DNA of 63,316 bases, taken from contig CAJXMO010000021.1 in NCBI GenBank assembly GCA_913056495.1, forward strand, positions 1-63,316, read 5' to 3'. Shown here in pieces: positions 56,831 through 63,316 of the stretch (the first letter of the stretch is position 1; each line of letters begins with the position of its first letter). The notes under the pieces were generated by a model. That model ran no database searches and was not told the DNA's origin. It worked only from the letters and a program-made list of their open reading frames with translations. The DNA comes from an uncultured Alteromonadaceae bacterium. GTDB lineage: Bacteria > Pseudomonadota > Gammaproteobacteria > Enterobacterales > Alteromonadaceae. A program made the position numbers and the translations under genes.

Positions 56831-57721
56831 ATGAATACCGATCTGTTAAAAACCGCCCCTAAATTCAACAAGGCTAAAGTGATTTCAAGCGCCGTATTAG
56901 GCTTGCTGGGTTTATCTGTGATTTTCAGCTCAGTTTATACTGTTGAAGAAGGCCATGTCGGCATAGTTAAACGCTTTGGTGAAGCCAAATATCAGGAAAA
57001 TCCGGGCCTGCATTTTAAACTGCCTTTTATTGATTCAGTAGAGCCGATAGAAGTGCGTACCCGTAAAAATGCGGAAAAAATGGCTTCCAGTACCCAGGAG
57101 CAGATGCCGGTTACGGTAGAAGTTTCAGTTAACTGGACGGCCGATAAAGAAGCCGCTTTGGATTTATTTCGAAAGTATGGTGGGTTAACCCAGTTTGAAC
57201 AGCGTATTTTAGACCCCAGATTTCGCTCTGCTACCAAAGATACCATTCCTAAATATGAAGCCGAACAACTAATTCAGGACAGAGCTTTAGCCATTCAAGG
57301 CATAGAACAAAGGCTTATTGAAGAAATGGCTGGCTTTCCTGTTGTTGTCGACAATATTCAAATTGAAAACATTGAACTGCCTGCCAAATATATTCAGTCA
57401 ATTGAAATTAAACAAACCGAAAAGAATTTAGCCGCAGCCGAAGAACATAAGCTGGAGCGTCAACGCTTAGAAGCGCTGCGTGAAGTTAATACAGCCGATG
57501 CTAAAGCTCAGGGCATTATAAAAGTGGCTGAAGCCGAGGCAAAAGCCATTGTATTAAAAGGTGAAGCGGAAGCGACTGCAATTGAAGCCAAAGCAAAAGC
57601 GTTAAGAGATAACCCGCTGATTGTTAGTTTAACCGAAGCACAAAACTGGGATGGTAAATTACCCAGCACCATAATGGGCGAGGGCAGCTTACCAATACTG
57701 GATATGCGGGCTAAACAATAG
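56831..57721 (+). CDS. SPFH/prohibitin family membrane protein
   Basis: A 296-aa band-7 protein with one N-terminal membrane segment (about 18-38), a PHB/SPFH domain (YTVEEGHVGIVKRFGEAKYQ to about residue 215) and an Ala/Glu/Lys-rich coiled coil (about 190-260). Such proteins form membrane scaffolds like prohibitin or HflK. AAGGAAAAG precedes the ATG. It stands alone with its own spacing. Confidence 0.9.
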   Translation: MNTDLLKTAPKFNKAKVISSAVLGLLGLSVIFSSVYTVEEGHVGIVKRFGEAKYQENPGLHFKLPFIDSVEPIEVRTRKNAEKMASSTQEQMPVTVEVSVNWTADKEAALDLFRKYGGLTQFEQRILDPRFRSATKDTIPKYEAEQLIQDRALAIQGIEQRLIEEMAGFPVVVDNIQIENIELPAKYIQSIEIKQTEKNLAAAEEHKLERQRLEALREVNTADAKAQGIIKVAEAEAKAIVLKGEAEATAIEAKAKALRDNPLIVSLTEAQNWDGKLPSTIMGEGSLPILDMRAKQ

Positions 57722-57780
57722 TTGGTTGGGCGATTCTATTGGGATTTGTTTCGCTCGACTCAAGCTATGCGGACTATTTA

Positions 57781-57799
57781 GCGCCAGCAAGCTTGGCGC
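57781..57799. repeat. Short REP-like hairpin after the SPFH gene
   Basis: GCGCCAGCAAGCTTGGCGC gives a 6-bp stem with a seven-base loop. It may end the SPFH transcript or be a degenerate REP sequence. Confidence 0.4.
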
Positions 57800-57891
57800 C
57801 TAAGTTTAACCTTACGTAGCTATCGCCGAAGGATTTGATGATGTTATCTACCCACTGAATGATAACTCGACAAAATAATTAGAGATTTAGC

Positions 57892-58209
57892 ATGAGTGCA
57901 GAAGGTAGACAACATACTAGAGAAATCATGTACACGGGAGCAGTGCTAATGCTCCCTATCATTGCGCTGTTTAAACAAGAGTTTTTAATATCTGCTTTGT
58001 TAGTACCTATATCTATTTTATTATTTTTCTTTGACAATACATTTAGAAAATTTAGAGCTAAATACCCAGATTTTGAAAAGTATAATTATGTATCTTTTGT
58101 ATCTGGTTTAGCACTGGCGTCGATTAGCTTTTTACTCCCCGAATGGCAATTATTGCTCAGCATAACTTGGATTGCCGTTGTGGGATTCAAAGGGTTTAAA
58201 TTTTGCTGA
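57892..58209 (+). CDS. Small membrane protein of unknown function
   Basis: A 105-aa protein with about four hydrophobic segments (GAVLMLPIIALF, FLISALLVPISILLFFF, VSFVSGLALASISFLLP, LLLSITWIAVVGF). I do not recognise a family. The neighbouring stretch holds a gene remnant and another orphan membrane gene, an arrangement typical of accessory DNA. Confidence 0.5.
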   Translation: MSAEGRQHTREIMYTGAVLMLPIIALFKQEFLISALLVPISILLFFFDNTFRKFRAKYPDFEKYNYVSFVSGLALASISFLLPEWQLLLSITWIAVVGFKGFKFC

Positions 58210-58342
58210 ATTAGGCAGCATAAACTTCCGTTTATCGTTCAAAGCTGGTATGTAAATGGTTCTATTCGGGTAAAGAACTGGATTTTGCATCATGCTCGTC
58301 CCTCGTTGTGTGGAATGAACGCGGTAAATCGAGTGCTGGTGA

Positions 58343-58630
58343 TTATTTGTAGATACATGGTCGCCGTTTACGGCGAAAATAAACGATGTTTTTCGGCTAA
58401 CGGCAATCGCTTCTGCATTGCTTTTCTTGCCTTCCGGTTACTACGCAGCTCGTAGGAATCTGCATAAAATACTGGGTAAAGCTAGGTTTGGAGTTAGCGT
58501 TACGATAACTGTCGGCAATGTTTCACAGGAGGGAGCGTCGCTAGCAACAGGGGGATTGGACGCAAGTATGGCTGCTGGATTATTTTGGCCGATTGGAACA
58601 GCTTTGAGCATATCTGATTTTTTTCATTGA
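58343..58630 (+). pseudogene. Gene remnant: 3-prime fragment without a start codon
   Basis: The frame is open from 58343 to 58630 but has no ATG before the coding-like part, and its upstream half runs through a REP-type hairpin (58361-58376). The last 50 codons look protein-like (KILGKARFGVSVTITVGN, MAAGLFWPIGTALSISDFF). It looks like the C-terminal end of a larger lost protein. I cannot name the family. The stretch 58210-58342 holds nothing I can support. Confidence 0.4.
58356..58377. repeat. GTAG-REP-like hairpin, copy 1
   Basis: TCGCCGTTTACGGCGA (6-bp stem, TTTA loop) preceded by TTGTAG a few bases upstream. The same plan occurs at 60541-60562. GTAG-type REPs of this form are spread by RAYT transposases in many gammaproteobacteria. 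Confidence 0.5.
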
Positions 58631-58663
58631 TTATATTTCAGATGGGAAATGGGGGTTAGAGCA

Positions 58664-59047
58664 ATGATTAAAATTATATATTCGATGTTCTACTCTAGAT
58701 TTTATTCGCTCGCTCTGAAAATTGATTCTGATGACGAGAACCATTACTTAACAACAGCTATATATTTTGCTTTCTTTCAGATTTTATTGCTCGGTAGTAT
58801 ATGGTTTTTATGTAAATATTTAGGCTACTACGAAGAGGGAGATCTAGAATTAGGGTTGTTTGGTTCTGTGCTAGTCGGCGGTGGTATTATGAGTGCCAAT
58901 GTATGGATATGTAATGGGGGGCGAGGCGAGAAGTTTTATAAAATTGGTAGAAATATACTAAATACAAAATTTAAACGATTGAAAATGGATGTAGTGCTCA
59001 TAGGTTTGGTAGTGTTTTTCTATTTTTCACTTTGGTTATTAAGTTAA
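58664..59047 (+). CDS. Orphan membrane protein of unknown function
   Basis: A 127-aa protein with about three membrane segments (TAIYFAFFQILLLGSIWFL, GLFGSVLVGGGIMSANVWI, VVLIGLVVFFYFSLWLL). I chose the ATG at 58664 because a G-rich ribosome-binding stretch lies eight bases upstream; an earlier ATG at 58649 lacks one. No family recognised. It directly follows a gene remnant, so it may have been a partner (for example an immunity-type protein) of the lost gene, but this is speculative. Confidence 0.5.
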   Translation: MIKIIYSMFYSRFYSLALKIDSDDENHYLTTAIYFAFFQILLLGSIWFLCKYLGYYEEGDLELGLFGSVLVGGGIMSANVWICNGGRGEKFYKIGRNILNTKFKRLKMDVVLIGLVVFFYFSLWLLS

Positions 59048-59273
59048 AGAATGTAGTAGCTGGATAATTTGACCACTACAACTCTGAGTTTTAAAAGCTC
59101 CAATATCTGCAATTAGTGCTATGCGGCTGTCGCTAGCTGGGTTGGCTTCTATAAATGAAGTTTGAAAGGTTAGGTAAAGATTTATTCAAATTGGTTAATA
59201 CAAGTTATTAGATTAGACCTGCACAGCCTAAAGCCATACACTAAAACAAAATTATAAAAACAGGGTTTCTATT

Positions 59274-60503
59274 TTGCTCAACCGAATTTGGCTTGGTTTT
59301 ATTTTATCTGCTTTTGTTTATGCCAGTTTTAACGCATTTGTATTAGGTGATGGTGACATTTATGCGCGCATGATCCAAAGCATTTTTGATATGGCCAAAC
59401 TCAGTGTAGAAATTTCAATTGGCTTGGTTGGTTTACTCGCGTTCTGGCTCGGTATTAGTAAAGTGGCGGAAAAGGCGGGTTTAATCGATAAACTGGCAAA
59501 TCTGATGTCACCGCTTTTTCGCATATTAATGCCCGCAATTCCCGCCAATAGCCCGGCACAAGGCCATATTTCAATGAATCTGGCAGCGAATATGATGGGG
59601 CTGGATAATGCCGCTACGCCATTAGGCTTAAAAGCCATGCAAAGTTTGCAGGTGCACAATAGCCAAAAAGACACCGCCAGCGATGCACAAATTATGTTTT
59701 TGGTGCTCAACACTTCGTCTGTCACTATCTTTCCGGTGACTGTATTCATGTACCGGGCACAAGCGGGCGCTGAAATGGCGACCGATGTATTTTTACCTAT
59801 TTTATTCGCGACACTATGTTCAACGCTGGCCGGTATTATTGCGGTTGCCAGCATTCAAAAATTGCCCATATTTAAACTTAAACCTCTGGTGATATTTGGC
59901 GCTGTATTTGCGTTATTTGGTGCAGCTATCAGCTACTTACTCACCATGAGTGCAGAACAGCTCGCGCAGGCTTCATCCTTTTGGGCCAACTTTTTATTAA
60001 TGGCGTTTATCTGTTTGGTATTGGCGGTTGCCGCCACTAAAAAAGTATCCGCCTATCAGGAATTTGTTGAAGGCGCTAAAGAAGGCTTTGGCGTTGCCAT
60101 TCAAATTATTCCGTATTTATTGGCTATGCTGGTCGCCATTGCCGCTGTGCGCGCCAGTGGTATGTTGGAAGGTTTATTGGCAGCAATTAAATGGTGTGTA
60201 TTGACGCTTGGATTTAATGCTCAGTTTGTTGATGCCTTGCCTACCGCCTTTTTAAAACCGCTTTCGGGCAGTGGCGCGCGTGCGATGATGGTTGAAACCA
60301 TGAATACCTATGGCTCAGACTCATTTGCCGGGCGTTTAGCTAGCATAATGCAAGGTTCCACCGAAACCACCTTTTATGTACTGGCTGTCTATTTTGGCAG
60401 TGTTGGCATTAAATATACGCGTTATGCGATTAGCTGTGGATTGATTGCCGATGCCGCCGGGCTTACCGCAGCTATCGCCGTTTGTTATTGGTTTTTTGGT
60501 TAG
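59274..60503 (+). CDS. Nucleoside recognition domain protein (SpmA-SpmB fusion type)
   Basis: A 409-aa polytopic protein with two Gate/nucleoside-recognition halves: an SpmA-like N-terminal half (FWLGISKVAEKAGLIDKLA, LNTSSVTIFPVTVFMYRAQ) and an SpmB-like C-terminal half (KPLSGSGARAMMVETMNTYG, GSTETTFYVLAVYFGSVG). Bacillus SpmA and SpmB act in spore dehydration, but fused homologs are common in non-sporulating gammaproteobacteria, where the transported or sensed substrate is unknown. The start is TTG with AGGG nine bases upstream. Confidence 0.88.
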   Translation: MLNRIWLGFILSAFVYASFNAFVLGDGDIYARMIQSIFDMAKLSVEISIGLVGLLAFWLGISKVAEKAGLIDKLANLMSPLFRILMPAIPANSPAQGHISMNLAANMMGLDNAATPLGLKAMQSLQVHNSQKDTASDAQIMFLVLNTSSVTIFPVTVFMYRAQAGAEMATDVFLPILFATLCSTLAGIIAVASIQKLPIFKLKPLVIFGAVFALFGAAISYLLTMSAEQLAQASSFWANFLLMAFICLVLAVAATKKVSAYQEFVEGAKEGFGVAIQIIPYLLAMLVAIAAVRASGMLEGLLAAIKWCVLTLGFNAQFVDALPTAFLKPLSGSGARAMMVETMNTYGSDSFAGRLASIMQGSTETTFYVLAVYFGSVGIKYTRYAISCGLIADAAGLTAAIAVCYWFFG

Positions 60504-60540
60504 CTTGGAAAAGCAGCAAACTGCGCCATTCGACATTTTT

Positions 60541-60562
60541 TGTAGGTCGCCCTTTAGGGCGA
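60541..60562. repeat. GTAG-REP-like hairpin, copy 2, probable terminator
   Basis: TGTAGGTCGCCCTTTAGGGCGA followed by five A. A 6-bp GC stem after the GTAG tetranucleotide is the GTAG-REP plan. It may also end transcription of the SpmA/SpmB-like gene. Confidence 0.6.
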
Positions 60563-60602
60563 AAAAGCAATTTTAAAAAGGCTTTTTTAAAGAGAATATC
60601 AA

Positions 60603-61142
60603 ATGGAATTAGCTCAATTTAAACCTTATGTCTTATTTTTTACGCTGTGCATCTGCGTAGCGACACCTGTATTCTCTGCACCAAACTCTGAGTTAGCGCA
60701 ATTAGCTGCGCAGGATCAGACTGAGCGCCAAGCCGGTGAATTTACCTATTACAATGACATCGACAGACGCGCCAAAGTAAAAGAAATTATTGCCGCCGGT
60801 GGCCTAAAAGAGGCAGACGACTATTATAACGCAGCGCTTATTTTTCAACATGGCACCACACTTGAAGATTTTTTAGCAGCATCTCAATTGGCTACTAAAG
60901 CGGTTGAATTAGGTTACGCAAAAGCCAAATGGCTTGCTTGTGCGGCAGAAGACAGATATTTAATTCGCACCGGTAAACCGCAAGTTTGGGGCACACAATA
61001 TAATGCAACTAATACCTATGAGCTTATGACGATAGATGAAAGCGCAAAAACCGATAAAGAGCGGTTGGCGCAGTGTAACCTTAAACCGTTGGCTCAGATT
61101 AAAGCGGATATCAAAATGAGAAATTTAAGTAAAGGGTTTTAA
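60603..61142 (+). CDS. DUF6624-like exported protein
   Basis: A 179-aa protein with a signal peptide (ending VFSA). The mature part shows the DUF6624 plan: AAQDQTERQAGEF, then IFQHGTTLEDFLAASQLA, then AEDRYLIRTGKPQVWGTQY. The function of the family is unknown. AAAGAGA precedes the ATG. It shares its strand with the next lipoprotein but is 101 bp away. Confidence 0.75.
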   Translation: MELAQFKPYVLFFTLCICVATPVFSAPNSELAQLAAQDQTERQAGEFTYYNDIDRRAKVKEIIAAGGLKEADDYYNAALIFQHGTTLEDFLAASQLATKAVELGYAKAKWLACAAEDRYLIRTGKPQVWGTQYNATNTYELMTIDESAKTDKERLAQCNLKPLAQIKADIKMRNLSKGF

Positions 61143-61243
61143 ATAAAGGGTTTTGAATAAATCACATCAACCCAAAGCGCACAAATGAGTTATAGAGACA
61201 GTTGTTGCGCACTGCAACAGGTAATAAAAATAAAGGAATATTA

Positions 61244-62728
61244 ATGTTAGGGACAGTTAAATATTACATCGTGATTTTGTGGGTATTTTCCGTTTGTGCG
61301 TGCAGTACAAATTGGCAACAGGTAACCCAGCAGGATTTGGCTGAGATAAAGGCCAGCATTGCACAAACGCATCCCGCGTTTATAGAAAAAACTGATATTT
61401 CAACAATCAATTGGTGGCAGCAAGGCTATCAAGAATCACTCGCCCTTATTCCTCAAGTTAAAGACATAGAAAGCGCTTCTGCTGTCATTCAATACTACAT
61501 TCAGGGCTTTGAAGAGCCGCATATGAGCGCCAGTACATACCCATATTGTTTTGGCTGTTTTAAGCTAGGGAAAACAGTATTAAGGCTATCAGCACCAATA
61601 GATAAACGAATTTCATGGGCTGGCTTTATGCTGGACCCGAAAGACGACGGATTAGTGGTGAGTTATGCCAGCCAAAAGTGGCCAGTACCGCTACCTGACA
61701 AAGGAGCGACTTTATTTTCATGTGATGGTGAAGCAGCTTCAAATATTATTAAAAGTATTAGTTTATTTACTGACAGAAGATTGAATGTGCCCGCTGCAAA
61801 ATTAAAGGCAGCCTCCAGTATTACTTTTAGGCAACACGGTAAATTTCCATTGTTAAATGTTGCCAAATTCAGTGCTTGTGAATTTATAAATAAAGCGGGA
61901 AATATTCAACGCTATTCTTTAATTTGGCAGGACAAAATTAACCCACTGGATTATCCATTTTTGCATGAACTTTATAATCCAGATGTTGTTTTTGGTTTGA
62001 AAAATATGAACAGTCAAAAATGGCTTAGTTTAACAACTTTTAACGCGAGACCTAACATAACCCAAAAGGTGGATGAGTTACTTCCAGTATTGCAGAAACT
62101 GGATGATAGTGAACAACTGGTCATTGATTTGCGAGGGAATCGAGGGGGATCTATGTTCTTAGCTTATAAGATACTTTTATCACTGTTTCCGGATACTAGA
62201 TTTAACGCTACTGAGTCTGGGAATGGTTTTTATCGAATATCAGAAACTGCTAAGTTTTGGATAGAATTAGGCCTTAGCCAAAAAAACATGATGCCCGAAG
62301 AGCGAGTTATTTTGATGCAGGTTAAAGAGCAAATTGAAGAACAAAAGATTAAAACCGGTCAGGCCTTGTCGCTAACTTCGATTGACCGTGTTGAAAATAT
62401 GATAAAAATGGCGAACAAACGCACAGAAAACTTTTCCGGCAACTTAATTTTAGTCACTGACTTAAAATGCTTTAGCGCGTGTTTAGCATTTGTAGATAAA
62501 CTGAAATTACATAAAAACGTAATTCATGTGGGGCAAAGTACTGATGCAGATACTAAATATACAGACCCCAAACGCTTAACAACAGCAAGCACATTAATCT
62601 ACAGTGTACCGATTCTACAAAAAGAGCGTATTCGACAAGATAACCAGGTCATCAGGCCTGATATTTATTTCAATGGCAATATAAATGATAACGAAGCGTT
62701 GGCGGCATTTGTACAAACGATTGAGTAA
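61244..62728 (+). CDS. S41-peptidase-like lipoprotein
   Basis: A 494-aa lipoprotein with lipobox FSVCAC (Cys near residue 20). The C-terminal half has tail-specific-protease features: VIDLRGNRGGSMFLAYKILL (about 290-310) and LILVTDLKCFSACLAFVDKL, where the Ser of FSA would be the nucleophile. No PDZ domain is obvious. I chose the ATG at 61244 with AAAGGA seven bases upstream; a longer frame to 61202 lacks one. It is a secreted serine peptidase of unknown substrate, or a non-catalytic relative. Confidence 0.75.
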   Translation: MLGTVKYYIVILWVFSVCACSTNWQQVTQQDLAEIKASIAQTHPAFIEKTDISTINWWQQGYQESLALIPQVKDIESASAVIQYYIQGFEEPHMSASTYPYCFGCFKLGKTVLRLSAPIDKRISWAGFMLDPKDDGLVVSYASQKWPVPLPDKGATLFSCDGEAASNIIKSISLFTDRRLNVPAAKLKAASSITFRQHGKFPLLNVAKFSACEFINKAGNIQRYSLIWQDKINPLDYPFLHELYNPDVVFGLKNMNSQKWLSLTTFNARPNITQKVDELLPVLQKLDDSEQLVIDLRGNRGGSMFLAYKILLSLFPDTRFNATESGNGFYRISETAKFWIELGLSQKNMMPEERVILMQVKEQIEEQKIKTGQALSLTSIDRVENMIKMANKRTENFSGNLILVTDLKCFSACLAFVDKLKLHKNVIHVGQSTDADTKYTDPKRLTTASTLIYSVPILQKERIRQDNQVIRPDIYFNGNINDNEALAAFVQTIE

Positions 62729-62745
62729 CATTTGGATATTTTTTA

Positions 62746-63042
62746 TTGCAGCAATTTGGCAATTGGCATTTTGGTTTAGTGTTTGCTGCCAATGGAAATA
62801 GATTGTCATTTTCGCTTCATGGTGCGGGTCAATACCAAGCTTGGGTACAAGGCGGAGGAGCTTTAGTACAAGCAATTTTGTCTGATGCTATGGGGTATCA
62901 GAATTTAATTAATTCAGCAGCGAGAGAGTTAACTAATTCTGGCTTTAATTGGGGAGATAACTCGGGTGATTCATTAGATATTATGAGGGGGCATGATTTT
63001 GCAACAGATAAATTTGGCTGCTTTGCAAGTTGTTGTTATTAA
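62746..63042 (+). pseudogene. Truncated gene, 3-prime fragment of unknown protein
   Basis: A 98-codon frame with only a TTG start and no ribosome-binding site, yet clearly protein-like (NWHFGLVFAANGNRLSFSLH, DAMGYQNLINSAARELTNSG, GDSLDIMRGHDFATDKFG). It begins 17 bp behind the S41-like gene and probably is the C-terminal piece of a lost gene. I do not recognise it. Confidence 0.35.
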
Positions 63043-63082
63043 AGTATTGGTTTTATAAAAGCAGGCATTATTCCTAATGCAC

Positions 63083-63316
63083 TCAATACTCTTTATCTAA
63101 AAAATACCTTGTGCTGCGCCCACCCGCAACCGGATTAAATAAAGTATAACCATCAGGAAAAAGTTTTTCATGCCAATGCAAAATACGTTCAAGCGACAAA
63201 GGTTCATTTAAGTTTTGTACCGCATCCAGCATAATTTCTGCCAGACCATCCGTTTGTTTTGTGGTTGGAAAAGGATGCTGCTGAGTTAATCCAAGTTTAT
63301 TGGCAAGCGATGAACG
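63083..63316 (-). pseudogene. Fic-family protein remnant, Fic core missing (runs off the window)
   Basis: The last 77 codons of a minus-strand gene. RSSLANKLGLTQQHPFPTTK, TDGLAEIMLDAVQNLNEP and LERILHWHEKLFPDGY match the N-terminal (DUF4172-type) helical part of Fic proteins. Immediately after comes NPVAGGRSTRYFLDKEY, which resembles the extreme C-terminal tail, and then a stop. The whole Fic core with HPFxxGNGR is absent. This fits an in-frame internal deletion. The 5-prime end lies beyond the window. Confidence 0.6.

Noticed and set aside
57722..57891. Another copy of the MITE-like repeat after the SPFH gene
   Set aside because: Only a short hairpin is present; the terminal repeats and GCGTTAT core are missing.
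59360..59854. 164-codon minus-strand frame inside the SpmA/SpmB-like gene
   Set aside because: The plus-strand protein is clearly a known family; the antisense frame is a by-product of its codon use.

Overview
The window looks like a chromosomal segment of a marine gammaproteobacterium of the Alteromonadales (Catenovulum/Pseudoalteromonas/Shewanella-like). This rests on a complete MSHA pilus locus in the Vibrio/Shewanella order, an enterobacterial/vibrio-type ilvLGMEDA operon, lptM-lysA/cyaY synteny, TonB-dependent uptake, carbohydrate-active enzymes and the AT-rich base composition. The taxon is inferred, not measured. I saw no rRNA, tRNA, CRISPR array or transposase gene.

Layout. (1) 104-1774: a minus-strand membrane-anchored DUF4041 plus T5orf172 (GIY-YIG-like) protein resembling the anti-phage nuclease SNIPE, placed directly behind the last pilus gene. 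(2) 1868-18805: the whole MSHA type IV pilus operon on the minus strand, reading mshI, PilN-like mshI2, mshJ, K, L, M, N, E, G, F, B, A, C, D, O, P, Q. Its CsrD-like companion mshH (19924-21780) is cut off from it by a plus-strand PLP enzyme gene. (3) 22015-26121: two tandem secreted S9 peptidases, the first of which has lost its catalytic Ser and His. (4) 26219-33014: the isoleucine/valine operon ilvL-G-M-E-D-A with a readable attenuator, then a TetR regulator and recG. (5) 36555-42662: an ECF sigma factor, its anti-sigma factor, and a four-gene envelope cassette (DUF4331, cadherin-like lipoprotein, TPR, HupE/UreJ). The sigma gene and the cassette share the same upstream promoter motif. (6) 42758-44821: an MFS exporter between two same-orientation copies of a MITE-like palindromic repeat. 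(7) 45451-49550: lysA, lptM (too short for usual ORF finding), cyaY, an acyl-protein-thioesterase-like hydrolase and a diguanylate cyclase. (8) 49737-52458: a GH79 heparanase-like hydrolase and a secreted GH105 hydrolase, with twin 15-bp dyad sites between them. (9) 52608-56188: a TonB receptor divergent from a BlaI/M56 pair, with a Fur-like box in the shared promoter region. (10) 56262-63316: lipoproteins, an SPFH protein, a SpmA/SpmB-type membrane protein and small orphan membrane proteins, with gene remnants. At the right edge is a Fic-family remnant that lacks the Fic motif.

How parts may work together. MshE carries two MshEN c-di-GMP-binding motifs, a GGEEF cyclase with an intact I-site is encoded in the same window, and MshH is a degenerate GGDEF/EAL protein of the CsrD type. 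Pilus assembly is therefore likely tied to c-di-GMP and Csr signalling. Because the MSHA pilus is a known phage receptor in vibrios, a SNIPE-like nuclease at the end of its operon is suggestive. The least described system is the ECF-controlled DUF4331/lipoprotein/TPR/HupE cassette with its duplicated promoter.
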